Shown: positions 9,807 through 22,576, numbered from the stretch's first letter. The stretch: 64,000 nucleotides of DNA from Camellia lanceoleosa (GCA_025200525.1 CM045763.1:85588131-85652130); one strand, 5' to 3'. Notes: generated from the letters alone by a model not told the origin. Translations and numbers: made by a program.

Positions 9807-12326
9807 TGTAATAATCCCGATCTCCGATTAATGCTAATTCATGATTAATTATGCTTAACAGTAATTTAAAAGGAATCCGGAATTAATTTGCATATAATTG
9901 CATTATCTTTGTGTTTCTATCTGTTTGCCATAAAATGATCTGTTCATGTTTCGACTTTGAATTGCGAATTGAAATCCTTATCGGCGCCCGAGTCCAAAAT
10001 TGATTAATGTTTTATGCTAATTAGAATTTATGTGATTTTATAGTAAATTTAAGTGAAATTTGATTTGGTATGATTAAATTAGATTATATAATGCTAAATT
10101 ACATTAGTTCAAGTTAATTACCTTATTGCCATTAGTGGGCCACTTCATGAAACCTTTGAAGACTTGATTCTATAACATATTGGATGCATCTTTTGCTCAT
10201 CTTCTGATGACCAAATTGAGAGAAAGAGAGTGTAGGAGAGAACAACTTGTTTTCAACTAAGATTTGGCTTGGAACTTAGGAGAATTGAAGAGGCTTTGCA
10301 AATTTGAGCTCCTAGACTTGGAATTCAAGGTTTAAGGTAGGAGATTCCCCTTTCAATTGTGAATTTAAGATTAATTCTTGCATGGTTCATGGAAGATTAG
10401 AGTTGAAAGTCATGGCTTAAAATGTTGAATTAAAGTCTATATCATGCATGCATGTCTACATTCTTGAATTGTGAGGTTGTTCTCATAGAATCTTCACATG
10501 CATGTCCATATTTTTGTTATAGTCCATGAATTTATCCTATTCTTGAGCTTAATCTTGCTTTGGATCATGCTTTGGAGCATTAGAAGTCATGAGGATTCAT
10601 GCATGTTACATTTAAGTTCTGTTCTTGAGGTTTTATTTGAAATTGTGTTTAATTGACTCACCTTTAGGCTTTGATTTTACAAATTGATCTTTGAAACATC
10701 TTATGCTATGAGTTTACAAGTGTTTTCCAGAAAATGGGCCCAAAGGGTTGAGATTTGAGGTGTTGAATGCTTGGTTTGAACTTAGGAGGCAAATTTAGAA
10801 ATTCCAGAATTTGGCTTTCTCACTCGAGTGAAGGATTCCATGCTCGAGCGACCATCGTTTGTTCAGAACTTCGCTCGAGCGAAGGAATAGTAGCTCGAGC
10901 GTAAATTGCAAGCTCTCAGGTTTTTGGTGCACGCAGACGCACGCTTGATCGATGAGACCCACGCTCGAGCGAAGAGCTATGTCTTACGCTCGAGTGAGCA
11001 TTGAGTGAGCATCGAGCGTAAAATTTTAACAACCAGTACTTTTTCATTTTTACAGACCGCTCGAGCGAAGGAGTCTACGCTCGAGCAACCCCTCTGTTTT
11101 GACAAGCTCACTCGAGCAAAGAAAGCCTCGCTCGAGCGAGATCCCTGTTTTTAGCAAGTTTTGAAAAATGTTTTCCAAGGCATCTTTGCATCCTCATTCC
11201 ATCCTAGGCATTCCTAGGCCATGTTTAAGACTCTACAGTGAGGATTTAAGGTTAGAAACACACTAAGAACCAACGACGTAAGTTTTGTGCAATTAGAATG
11301 TGTGTTTCAAATGTGTGTCCGTTATGTGTTATGTAGGTCACGTGCTGCGTATCGTGTGATCAATCTGCTCCGTCTGTCTGTTTCAAGGCCAACTGTGAGT
11401 AATAACTTAGTAAAGTTATGTTCAACTGTATCTATTTTCTATTTGATAAAATAAGATCTGTTTTCCGAAATGATATGTTCTGTACAATGAATGATTGTTC
11501 AATTTTTTATATGTATTCGTGACATCCTTAGCATCATGTGATATCTGTTAGCTGTTACCCGGTATCAGAGGTTCTTTTATGGAACTTATTTCTGTCTGCA
11601 CTCTGTTACGTCTGCATCGAGGCCTGTCCGCCACGGGCTCGGCTTGTGTTGCCCGGATCCGAAGGTTCCTTTATGGAACTGGTTATTCGTAACCTCACAT
11701 GTATACATTCTGTTCTGTTCTGTTCTGTTAATACTAATGGATGTATCACGTAAACTTAATCATGACTTATGATTTTTGTCTGTATATGATCTGGACAAAC
11801 GATGAATTTGATACAAATCTGAATTATGATTTCTAAATTTGTATGAACTCATTCAATGAAACCCTTTATTCTGTTATTATTCACTAGGCTTTCGCTCACA
11901 GTTTATATTATGTATGTAGGTGAGCTGGCACATGACCAAGGCCAGAGTTGACGGCCTTCTGTTCTGTTTTTGGCAGCCAACTGTTATGCCTCCCAAGGAG
12001 GTTCCGAACGAAGCCTAATGCCATGGTTGTTTTTGTATTCACGCTAGTCTTTGTGTATGCTCTGTAAAGTTAGGTCTTGGGAAGTACATTCTGTAAATAC
12101 CTTGTAAATATTGTGTATCTGGACTGGCATGTTTAAGTATATATATATAAGTTTTGAAATGTTCCGTCCTATGTACGTTATCACAGTTCATTGGACCTTG
12201 TCTATTTTGTATTATTGATTCCGCAGCCCCTTATTATTTGCTAATCTATTCAGAGGCCTTTGGTAATCCACGGATTACTGGTCAGTTACAGTGCTAAACC
12301 TACAGGGGCGGGTTTGGGTCATGACA
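9807..12326 (+). repeat. 5' LTR of the Tekay-type element
   Basis: The LTR starts TGTAATAATCCC and ends GGGTCATGACA. It contains a cluster of the palindromic motif CTCGAGCG (about 10818-11140), two copies of the hairpin GGTTC(C/T)TTTATGGAAC (near 11569 and 11664), and a TATATATATAAG run near 12138. The long LTR is typical of the Tekay clade. Compared with the 3' LTR it has two strongly diverged tracts, near 11583-11665 and 11941-11995. Confidence 0.9.
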
Positions 12327-12329
12327 GAG

Positions 12330-12341
12330 TGGTATCAGAGC
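12330..12341 (+). promoter_or_regulatory. Primer-binding site, tRNA-Met
   Basis: TGGTATCAGAGC is an exact match to the initiator tRNA-Met complement used by plant LTR retrotransposons. It lies three bases after the 5' LTR end. Confidence 0.95.
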
Positions 12342-12566
12342 ACGTGTTCTACCGCACACACAGGTCCGTATGAGCTTAGGATGTCCTAGTAAGAGTTAGG
12401 GGCATTCCATCTGCATGTTTGAGTGTGTGGTAATGCAACGTACATTTGAATCAAATGAATTGAAGGAAACGAATAAGATTATGCCTGTGTTTATTATCAT
12501 TTGATGTCTGTATAGTAAGATGAAGAATGCAAGAGGAAGTGGTGAAATGAATCTTCAGAGGCTCGT

Positions 12567-13556
12567 ATGGGCCGAATGGAACAGATGTTAGCAACATTGA
12601 CTAAAACCTTGACACAACAACAGAGACAACAACCTTTGCCCCCTCCGCCTCCACCTGCACAAGTCGAGGCAGATAATAATGACATCATCAATCTGACACA
12701 GAAATTCATGAAAATGAAACCGCCAACATTCTATGGTGGAATTGAACCTTTGAAAGTTGAGACATGGTTGCTTGAAATGGAAAAATTGTATGAAGTATTT
12801 CCTTGTTCTGAAACTCAGAAAGTCCTCCTAGCCACCTACACTCTGAAAAATGAAGCCCGCAGGTGGTGGTTACTGATCCGAAGTGGCAATAGAAATATAA
12901 CATGGGCACAGTTTAATGCTATCTTCTACGACAAGTATTTTCCCCAATGTTTCAGGGATCGGAAAGTGTCTGAATTTCAGGAACTCAAACAGGGAAGAAT
13001 GTCTGTGGCAGAATATGAAGCTAAATTCACCGAATTGGCACGATTTGCTCCACATATGGTGGATACCGATTACAAGAAAGCACGAAAGTTTGAAGGTGGA
13101 TTGGATCTAGACGTGTTTGATCGAGTAGGCATCCTAAAATTGCCTACTTATGTGGAAGTTTTAGACAGAGCCTTAATGGCAAAGGCCACCCTAGCCGCCA
13201 TGAAACAAAGCAAAGCCCCAGCAACTACAGCAACTGAGTGGAGAGGAAAAAGATCCGAGTTTGGTTTTAAAAGAGGCCAGTCCTTTGTCAGTAAGAAGCA
13301 AAACACAAGGACTTCGAACAGCTTGAGTCAGAGTAGTGGGTCTATTCCGGTCTATTCTGATTGTGGTAAAAGGCACAGGGGTGTGTGCTACCGAGTGTCT
13401 GGTGCATGTTTTCGGTGTGGCCAGCCAGGTCATGTAGTGAAAGATTGCCCGCTCAGGTTTGAGACTACTAGCCGTCCTGCAGCAAGTTCAGTGGGATCCG
13501 CTTTTCTGGCCAAAACTAATGCCAAAGCCAATACTGGGAAAGAACCTCTGAGATAA
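12567..13556 (+). pseudogene. Tekay-type gag
   Basis: This 329-codon gag has a Gln/Pro-rich N-terminus, the Retrotrans_gag domain (about residues 50-150, with the motif ARRWW) and a C-terminal zinc knuckle C-x2-C-x4-H-x4-C (CFRCGQPGHVVKDC). It forms the virus-like particle and binds RNA in this family. In this clade gag normally runs straight into protease. Here TAA at 13554-13556 closes the frame, and the protease resumes in the same frame right after it. The stop is therefore a nonsense change in a gag-pol ORF, not a natural terminator. Confidence 0.85.
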
Positions 13557-16500
13557 GGACGAGTGTTTGCCTTAGTGCCCGGTGACGTACCGAACACCTA
13601 TACTGTGGTGTCAGGTACACTTTCTGTATGTTCTCAAAATGTATGTGTACTGATAGATTCTGGTTCTATACATTCCTTTGTATCGCATGCTTTTTCTCGA
13701 AAATTGACTAGACCATTAGAACTTATGACCTATGTGTTATCTGTGTCTACGCCGTCTGGGGATTCTATGATGTGTGCTCATGTTTATCCAGCATGTGATG
13801 TTATAATTGGCGATATGATGTTATATGTGGACTTATTACCCTTGGACATTAATCATTTTGCTTGTATTTTGGGAATGGACTGGTTGATTAAATACTATGC
13901 TACCATTGACTGTGCAAATAAAACTATTGTGTTTAGACCATTGGGTATGCCTGAATTTACTTTATTGGGAATGGGGTAGTTCCTTCCCCATATTTGATTT
14001 TGACTATAAAAGCTGTAAAACTCCTTAGGAAGGGATGTAGGAGTTATCTGTGTTGTATACTAACTGCACCATCTGACAGTACTACTGTAGAAACAATCCC
14101 TATTGCTTGTGAATTTCCCGATGTGTTTCCAACTGACTTACCTGGGGACCTAGTTGATAGAGAAATTGAATTCACTGTTGAAGTGTTTCTAGGGACACAA
14201 CCTATTTCCAAGACTCCCTACAGAATGTCTACCTCTGAATTGAAGGAATTGAAAACCCAACTTCAGGAACTGTTAAATAAGAAATTTATCCGTCCGAGCA
14301 CTTCGCCTTGGGGTGCTCCAGTTTCGTTTGTCAAAAAGAAGGATGGATCTTTGAGATTGTGTATAGACTACCGAGAACTGAACAAAGTGACTATCAAGAA
14401 TAAATACCATCTGCCCCGAATAGATGACTTGTTTGATCAACTTCAGGGTGCCCAAGTGTTTTCCAAAATTGACCTCAGGTCCGGGTATCATCAATTAAAG
14501 GTTAGAGCTGAGGACATAGAGAAAACTACATTTCGAACTAGATATGGACATTATGAATTTTTAGTAATACCGTTTGGAATGACCAATGCACCTGCAGCTT
14601 TCATGGATCTTATGAATAGGGTGTTTAAATCATATCTGGATGACTTTATTGTTGTATTTATTGATGACATTTTGATTTATTCTAAAGATAGGGAAGAACA
14701 TGAGAACCATCTGAGAACCACCTTGCTGATTTTGAGAGAAAAGAAATTATATGCTAAATTATCCAAGTGTGAATTCTGGCTTGACAGTGTGACATTTTTG
14801 GGACATGTAATCAACAAGGATGGTGTTTCTGTTGACCCTCAGAAAACTGAAGCTGTCGTGAATTGGCCTAGACCAACAAATGTGACAGAAGTCCGAAGTT
14901 TTCTGGGACTTGCAGGTTCCTACAAGAGGTTTGTGAAAGACTTTTCCAAGCTTGCCATGCCATTGACTCAGTTAACTCAGAAAAATGTGCCATTTGACTG
15001 GAATGAACAAAGAGAGGCAGCTTTCCAAGAGTTGAAAACCAAGTTAGTGACTGCACCAATCTTAACCTTGCCTAATGGTACTGATGGGTTTCAATTGTAT
15101 AGTGATGCTTCCTATAAAGGCTTAGGGTGTGTACTAATGCAAAACGGAAGGGTGATTGCCTATGCTTCTAGACAACTTCAACCTCATGAAAAGAATTACC
15201 CAACACATGATCTTGAATTAGCGGCTATGGTGTTTGCTTTGAAAATATAGCGTCACTATTTGTATGGGGTAACTTGCGAGGTGTATACAGACCATAAAAG
15301 TTTGAAATATTTCTTCACCCAAAAGGAATTGAACATGAGACAGAGACGATGGTTAGAACTAATCAAGGATTATGATTTACAAATCTTGTATCATCCAGGA
15401 AAGGCTAATACCGTAGCAGATGCCTTGAGCCGAAAATCCAGTGCGAATTTGTCATGTTTGCTATCCAACTGAAAAGAATTGTTGATTGACCTAGAACAAG
15501 ATGGGCTATTAACTACTATTGCTGCTCAACTTATAATTCTTGACGAGATCAAACAGAAACAATGCAATGATGAATACTTGAAAAAGATCACGGAGGAATT
15601 TGATTCAAAGCCGAGGCCAGGATTTGTGTTTGGAAATGATGTGCTGAAATTTCAGAACTGTCTTTGTGTGCCTGATTGTTATGATTTGAGGAAACGTGTT
15701 ATGACCGAAACTCACAGTAGTAAATTTGCTATGCATCCGGGGAAACACGAAGATGTATCATAATTTGAAACAAAATTTTTGGTGGCCTGGAATGAAACAG
15801 AGTATTGCAGACTTTATGGCTAGATGTCTACAGTGCCAACAGGTTAAAGCTGAACATCAACGACCCGCTGGTTTGCTACAACCATTCCCAATACCGGAAT
15901 GGAAATGGGAGCACATTACCATGAACTTCATTGTGGGATTGCCTCATTCTTCTCGGGGTATGGACTCTATCTGGGTTATAGTTGACCATTTAACTAAATC
16001 TGCCCATTTTTTACCTGTCAAAACTATTTATAGCGCTGATAAATTGGCCAATATCTATATGACTGAAATTGTGAGATTGCATGGAGTGCCGGTATCTATT
16101 GTGTCTGACGGGGACTCAAAGTTTGTATTGAGATTTTGGCAGAGTTTGCAACAGGCTTTGGGGACTTAATTGAGACTGAGCAATGCCTATCACCCACAGA
16201 CAGATGGCCAAACTGAACAAACGAACCAAACTCTGGAGGATATGCTCAGAATGTGTGTGTTAGACTTCCAAGGGAATTGGGAGACCTACTTGCCATTAGT
16301 CGAATTTGTGTGCAACAACAGTTACCATTCAAGCATTAGAATGGCTCCTTACGAAGCTTTGTATGGAAGAAAATGTCGTTCTCTGATATGTTAGGCTGAA
16401 GTAGGTGATAGACCTTTGTTGGGACCGGAACTTGTGCAGGAAACAACCGAGAAAGTGAAACTGATACAGCAGCGTCTGAAAACTGCACAGTGTCGGCAGA

Positions 16501-17018
16501 AGAGCTATGTCGATGTTCGAAGAAGAGAGAGGGAATATGAAGTTGGGGACCACATGTTCATAAAGGTGACCTCGATGAAGGGTCAAACTCGGTTTGGTGT
16601 TAAGGAAAAATTGGCGCCAAGATATGTTGGACCTTATGAAGTCCTTGAAAAGATCAATCTGGTATCGTATCGGGTAGCCTTACCTCCAATGATGGAACAT
16701 ATGCATAACGTCTTTCACGTATCGATGCTTCAGAAATATTTGAGAGATCCACTTCACGTCATCGAACTGACACATGTGCTTCTGAAAGATGATTACACTT
16801 ACGAGGAAAGACCTATCCAGATTGTGAATCGTCGAATCAAAAAGTTGAGAAATAAAGAAATACCATTGGTAAAAGTTGATTGGCAAAACCACAGAGGAAC
16901 CTATGCAACTTGGGAAACTGAGGAAGACATAAAGAAGAGATATCCAGATTTGTTTCCTTTGGATCCAATGTTGATTCCGAATGAAGGTAATTCGAGTTTG
17001 GAGGACCAAACTCTTTAA
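13557..17018 (+). pseudogene. Tekay-type pol: protease, RT, RNase H, integrase, chromodomain
   Basis: Protease (LIDSGS near 13650-13670) leads to a frameshift in the G-run 13972-13976. RT follows with motifs [26 protein letters not shown] and the catalytic box FIDD (about 14655-14670). RNase H ([11 protein letters not shown], 15095-15130) is stopped at 15248-15250. Later breaks are TGA at 15470-15472, a frameshift near 15740-15746, TAA at 16167-16169 and TAG at 16392-16394. Integrase shows a zinc-binding CLQCQQ, the later DDE Asp and Glu ([13 protein letters not shown]), but Asn at the first catalytic Asp position (ITMNF). A C-terminal chromodomain-like segment (VKVDWQNH to KKRYPDLF) marks a chromovirus. 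It is not autonomous. Confidence 0.9.
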
Positions 17019-17029
17019 AGGGAGAAGAC
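17017..17029 (+). promoter_or_regulatory. Polypurine tract
   Basis: AAAGGGAGAAGAC lies immediately before the 3' LTR start, where plus-strand synthesis is primed in LTR retrotransposons. Confidence 0.7.
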
Positions 17030-19532
17030 TATAATAACCCCGACCTCCGATTAATGCTAATTCATGATTAATTATGCTTAACAGTAATTTAAAAGGAATC
17101 CGAAATTAATTTGCATATAATTGCATTATCTTTGTGTTTCTATCTGTTTGCCATAAAATGATCTGTTCATGTTTCGACTTTGAACTACAAATTGAAAGCC
17201 TTATCGGCGCCCGAGTCCGAAATTTATTAATGTTTTATGCTAATTAGAATTTATGTAATTTTATGGTAAATTTAAGTGAAATTTGATTTGGTATGATTAA
17301 ATTAAATTATGTAATGCTAAATTACATTAGTTTAAATTAATTACCTTATTGCCATTAGTGGGCCACTTCATGAAACCTTTGGAGACTTGATTCTATAACA
17401 TATTGGATGCTTCTTTTGCTCATCTTCTGGTGACCAAACCGAGAGAAAGAGAGTGTAGGAGAGAACAACTTGTTTTCAACTAAGATTTGGCTTGGAACTT
17501 AGGAGAATTGAAGAGGCTTTGCAAATTTGAGCTCCTAGACTTGGAATTCAAGGTTTAAGGTAAGAGATTCCCCTTTCAATTGTGAATTTAAGATTAATTC
17601 TTGCATGGTTCATGGAAGATTAGAGTTTAAAGTCATGGCTTAAAATGTTGAATTGAAGTCTATATCATGCATGCATGTCTACATTCTTGAATTGTGAGGT
17701 TATTCTCATAGAATCCTTACATGCATGTCCATATTTTTGTTATAGTCCATGAATTCATCCTATTCTTGAGCTTAATCTTGCTTTGGATCATGTTTTGGAG
17801 CATTAGAAGTCATAAGGATTCATGCATGTTACATTTAAGTTCTATTCTTAAGGTTTTATTTGAAATTGTGTTTAATTGACTCACCTTTGGGCTTTGATTT
17901 TACAAATTGATCTTTGAAACATCTTATACTATAAGTTTACAAGTGTTTTCCAGAAAATGGGCCCAAAGGGTTGAGATTTAAGGTGTTGAATGCTTGGTTT
18001 GAGCTTGGGAGGCAAATTTGGAAATTCCAAAATTTGGCTTCCTCGCTCGAGCGAAGGATTCCACACTCGAGCGACCATCGTTTCTTCAGAGCTTCGCTCG
18101 AGCGAAGGAATGGTGGCTCGAGCGTAAATTGCAAGCTCTCAGGTTTTTGGTGCACGCAAACGCACGCTCGAGCAACGAGATCCACGCTCGAGCGAAGAGC
18201 TGTATCTCACGCATCGAACGAGCATCAAGCGTAAAATTTTAACAACCAGTACTTTTGCATTTTTACAGACCGCTCGAGCGAAGAAGTTTACGCTCGAGTG
18301 ACCCCTCTGTTTTGACAAGCTCGCTCGAGCGAAGAAAGCCTCGCTCGAGCGAGACCCCTGTTTTCAGCAAGTTTTGAAAAATGTTTTCCAAGGCATCTTT
18401 GCATCCTCATTCCATCCTAGGCATTCCTAGGCCATGTTTAAGACTCTACAGTGAGGATTAAAGGTTAGGAACACACTAAGAACCAACGACGTAAGTTTTG
18501 TGCAATTAGAATGTGTGTTTCAAGTGTGTGTCCATTATGTGTTATGTAGGTCACGTACTGTGTATCGTGTGATCAATCTGCTCCGTCTGTTTGTTTCAAG
18601 GCCAACTGTAAGTAATAACTTAGTAAAGTTATGTTCAACTGTATCTATTTTCTGTGTGATAAAATAAGATCTGTTTTTCGAAATAATATGTTCTGTACAA
18701 TGAATGATTGTTCAATTTTTGATATGTATTCGTGACATCCTTAGCATCATGTGATATCTGTTAGCTGTTACCCGGTATCAGAGGTTCTTTTATGGAACTT
18801 ATTTACATGCACTCTGTTACCGTCTGCAGGAGGCCCTGTCACGGGGCTCACTTCATTGCTGTTCGGATCCGGAGGTTCCTTTATGGAACTGGTTATTCGT
18901 AACCTCACGTGTATACGTTCTGTTCTGTTCTGTTTTGTTAATGCTAATGGATGTATCACATAAACTTAATCATGACTTATGATTTTTGTCTGTATATGAT
19001 CTGGACAAACGATGAATTTGATACAAATCTAAATTATGATTTCTGAATCTGTATGAACTCATTCATTGAAACCCTTTACTCTGTTATTATTCACTAGGCT
19101 TTCGCTCACAGTTTATATCATGTATGTAGGTGAGCCGGCACATGACCAGGGCCAGTTGGCTGACATACATTACATTTTGTCGATAGCTGTTGTACCCCCC
19201 GAGAAGGTTCCAAACGAAGCTTAATGCCACGGCTGTTTTTGTATTCATGCTAGTCTTTGTGTATGCTCTGTAAAGTCAGGTCTTGGGAAATACATTCTGT
19301 AAATACCTTGTAAATATTGTGTATCTGGACTGGCATGTTTAAGTATATATATATAAGTTTTGAAATGTTCCGTCCCATGTACATTATCACAGCTCATTAG
19401 ACCTTGTCTATTTTGTATTATTGATTCCGCAACCCCTTATTATTTGCTAATCTGTTCAGAGGCCTTTGGTAATCCATGGATTACTGGCCGATTACGGTGC
19501 TAAACCTACAGGGGCGGGTTTGGGTCGTGACA
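17030..19532 (+). repeat. 3' LTR of the Tekay-type element
   Basis: Collinear with 9807-12326 over its length. Its first bases read TATAATAACCCC instead of TGTAATAATCCC, and its end is GGGTCGTGACA. It retains more intact CTCGAGCG motifs (18043-18352) than the 5' LTR. Short Arg/Ser-rich frames at 17971-18242 arise from this motif and are not genes. Confidence 0.9.
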
Positions 19533-19537
19533 CTTGG

Positions 19538-20163
19538 GTATGTTCCTCAGACCAAGGAGAAGGATTTTTCTGTAATCTGGTATAAAGAATGGCTGCTTCC
19601 TGGGATAACTAATGATAGTAGTCTCGAATATAATTTAAACTACCAAGAAATCTCTGTAATTGAGTTTTACCTTTAATTTCATCAGAAAATTTAGATGCAA
19701 ACTCTATACTGCGGTTAATGGGTATAATGCTTCCATTATGAATATTATGACCCAAAAATCGTATTGTTGTCTGAAAAAGTTTCATTTTTGGTGCAGAAAT
19801 GACTAAACCGTGTCTGATAATAACATGCTTAAATATATTAAGAAATTTAATATGCTGATTAATAGGAGATGAGAAAATAAGAACATCATCTATATAACAG
19901 ATAGCAAATTCTGTATAAGGAGTAAAAATGTCATTCATGATATGCTAAAATTCTGAAGGGGAATTTTTTAAACCAAAAGGCATAACATTCCATTCAAAAT
20001 GCCCAAAGGCTACTGTAAAAGCGGTTTTATAACGATCCTGGTCTGCAATTTGTACTTGCCTATATCCTGATTTGAAATCAAATTTAGAAAAAATTACAGC
20101 ATCCTATAATCTATCTAAAAGATCTTTTTTATTCGGAATTGGATATCTAATCCATTTCAAAGC
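19538..20163 (-). pseudogene. Pararetrovirus reverse transcriptase (minus copy, truncated)
   Basis: The minus strand encodes the RT fingers/palm and thumb, with the catalytic YIDD (near 19895) in the context CYIDDVLIFS. It aligns with the plus-strand RT at 6640-7175. It reads right to left and would continue into the RNase H at 9806 but for the chromovirus insertion. Viral similarity ends at about 20163, inside the fingers, where host-like AT-rich DNA begins. Several stops and frame changes are present. Confidence 0.85.
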
Positions 20164-21444
20164 TTTCTTGGTAGTATCATATATATGTGTTATGTATATG
20201 CATAAACTTGCCTTTTCTTAAGTTAGTCATCTTAATTTGAAAGAGCGTTTGAGTTTGATAAGCTCATTTTAGAAATAATTTGGGTGATCCGAGCCATTCA
20301 CTTTGTAGAACTCGTTAAGTAGAATATTCATACAAAAACTTAAAATGATATTTTAATGAAACAAATGTAATTTAAATATATAGATATCGATATGCAATCA
20401 TCTTGATTTTTATATAAATATTCTACTTAATAAATCTTAAAAAACAAATGATTCAAATAACTGATATGGATCCCAAAATAGACCTACCAACATTGGTTTG
20501 CTGTTTTACAGTAGACAACACTTTCATTTCATAGACTTCTTTTTTTCCAAGAATGTGGAATGTGTGTATCTTCTTCTCCAAGACAAGGGTTGAATTCAAA
20601 GCACATGCTTAAATTTTTCTTTTCTTTTTTTTTTTTTTTTTTTTTTTTGTGGCCTATATATATATATATATATATACTAGGGCGATTAGTCTAAAATAAA
20701 AGCTTACTAAAATTAGCAAGTTTAAATATAATATTTGTGGTATTTTTATTGCATAAAGTATTGTGATGATAATAACAATACAATTATTCCAAAATATAAT
20801 TAGCAAATGCATGAGTAAACAAACAAGAGCATAAATGTAACAACTATATCTAATGGTGATTATGAAAAAAAAAAAATGGAAAAAATTCCACTTCAGTGAA
20901 TCTTTTAAAAAAAAAATAAAAAAATTACAAATAAGTGGTAAACTTTATCAACTTTAATAATTAAAATTATAAACTTTTTATGAATTTGTAAATATTTTAT
21001 GAAACTAACACTTTTTGCAGTTCTCCCTTTTAAAAAAAATTACATTTCAGTACATCTTCCCTTTGGTTCCATCTCAATTTGAGAATGCTTTTAGTTTGAG
21101 TCATCTAGCCAAATGAACTTCACGATTTTTCTCAGGGTTTGGTTTGATAGCGCTGAATTTTTGCGCTATTTTGGTATCGACAAAAGATGAATAGTTATGA
21201 AATTATAATTGCGCCCCTGAGATATTTCTCATTGGCAATTCCCTCTAGAGATAAATCATGTTGTTTATTGTTTCCCTATGGATAAATCATGTTGTATTAA
21301 AATCAATAATCAAGACACGAAAAAAAAAAAATTGAAGTTCCCTGTTTGAGTTACTATTTACCACCTCAGAAACTGCTGTTTACTACTCAAAAACTCTTGA
21401 ATGCAAAACACATAGGCTTGCATTTATATGTTTCATTGCAGGCA
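20164..21444. other. AT-rich intergenic DNA
   Basis: No gene is supported here. The stretch contains a poly(T) run (20626-20648) followed by a TA microsatellite (20655-20677), and A-rich runs near 20869 and 20912. The right edge of the pararetroviral cluster lies at its left boundary. Confidence 0.6.
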
Positions 21445-22576
21445 TGCTAGAATTTGTGAACTTAGTTCAAGGTGTAGAAATATTTGACCAATTCTAACTT
21501 CTAACACAGAGAAATAATTCTGTGTGGATTAGAAGAACCACTACTGGTACGAATCTTATCCCAATGAAGAAGATTTTTACTAAATTTGCTAGGTGCTAAA
21601 GATAGGCTAAATTAGAATTGAAGATTTGAAATAAAGTACAATTGACTAATTTAATTGATCTACATTAAGCTAAAAAGCTAAGCCAAGTTGAGTTACAACT
21701 ATAAAGCTAAGATAAATTAAAAGCTTTTGATCGAGTTGATTGGTGCTGGGCCCCTTCAAATGTTGCACTTGGAGCCCTTTATATAGTGTTAGGGATGACT
21801 CTCTTTCTACCCAACTGTCAGGAACATGGCAGCATCTCCTTGTCACATGTGTCATTGATCCTTAGCTTAATCCTCAAGAATATGTACGATTTTGACCATC
21901 CATGGATAGTGCTTATCTTTGTAGCTTTGACTTGATCCATTGAACTCCAATAGGCCACCACGTGTCTCTCAAGAATCAAACTTAAACTTACTTTGTATGA
22001 TTTGGGGAAAAGGCTCCTTTGTTGTAGCATGGATTGATCCTCAAAGCCTCTTTATTTGCCATGTGTGCTTATCCACAAGAACCCTCGAACCTAACCTTGC
22101 ATGATTCGGAGAATTCAATTCCTAACTTGTAGCCTTGTTACTGATTTGCCAAATCTTTAAATCCCATTTAATCTTCATCCATAGTAGCCATTTAGCAACA
22201 AACTAGGAGATTGGACACTATTTTAAGAGATAAGCCTCAACAACTTCTTGATCTTTAAACGATTGATGCTCCATTATCTTTAAATTCCTAATCTTTAAAC
22301 GATTGAGGCTCCATTATCTTTAAATAATTATTTAATTAATCAATCAACCAAACAACTTAATTAATTAATTAACATAAAATAATTCCCCTCTAGATAGTCC
22401 TCATTTGACTTCGGTGGTAGGTCCCAAAAAATCTTTGACTCTCCATCTTCCATCACCACGTGGCATAAATAATTTGGAAAATTATCATGACAATTTTTGC
22501 TAAAAAGGTACAAACAGTTACATTTAAATTAGGGTGAATTGTTGTTGATATTCCATTTTGCCTCATATTTCCAACA
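21445..22576 (-). mobile_element. Probable solo Copia-type LTR
   Basis: On the minus strand the stretch begins TGTTGGAAATATGAGG, a common start of Copia-type LTRs, and contains a TATA box (CTATATAAAGGG, plus-strand 21776-21787). It ends near CTAGCA, with the polypyrimidine-rich region typical of an LTR R/U5 before that. No internal domain or primer site follows and no clean target duplication was found, so the ends are approximate. A 38-bp tandem duplication (CGATTGATGCTCCATTATC-like) lies at about 22246-22325. Confidence 0.4.

Larger units (their letters stand above)
9807..19532 (+). mobile_element. Tekay-type (Del) chromovirus LTR retrotransposon
   Basis: This is a complete-length Ty3/Gypsy element of 9726 bp. 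The long LTRs are at 9807-12326 and 17030-19532, the PBS at 12330-12341, gag-pol at 12567-17018 and the polypurine tract just before 17030. It is flanked by the 5-bp target duplication CTTGG (9802-9806 and 19533-19537) and interrupts an antisense pararetroviral RT/RNase H. The LTRs differ by a few percent by eye, mostly transitions, and gag-pol is broken by stops and frameshifts. The insertion is therefore not recent, but it is younger than the virus copy that it split. Confidence 0.95.

Noticed and set aside
10800..11150. Regularly recurring CTCGAGCG motif as a CRISPR-like array
   Set aside because: The repeats are too short and irregularly spaced, lie in both LTRs of a retrotransposon, and occur in plant nuclear DNA.
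12330..12341. tRNA-like sequence
   Set aside because: It is only the 12-base primer complement. No cloverleaf surrounds it.
17971..18242. Arg/Ser/Glu-rich open frames
   Set aside because: They are by-products of the CTCGAGCG motif inside the 3' LTR. They overlap each other in different frames.
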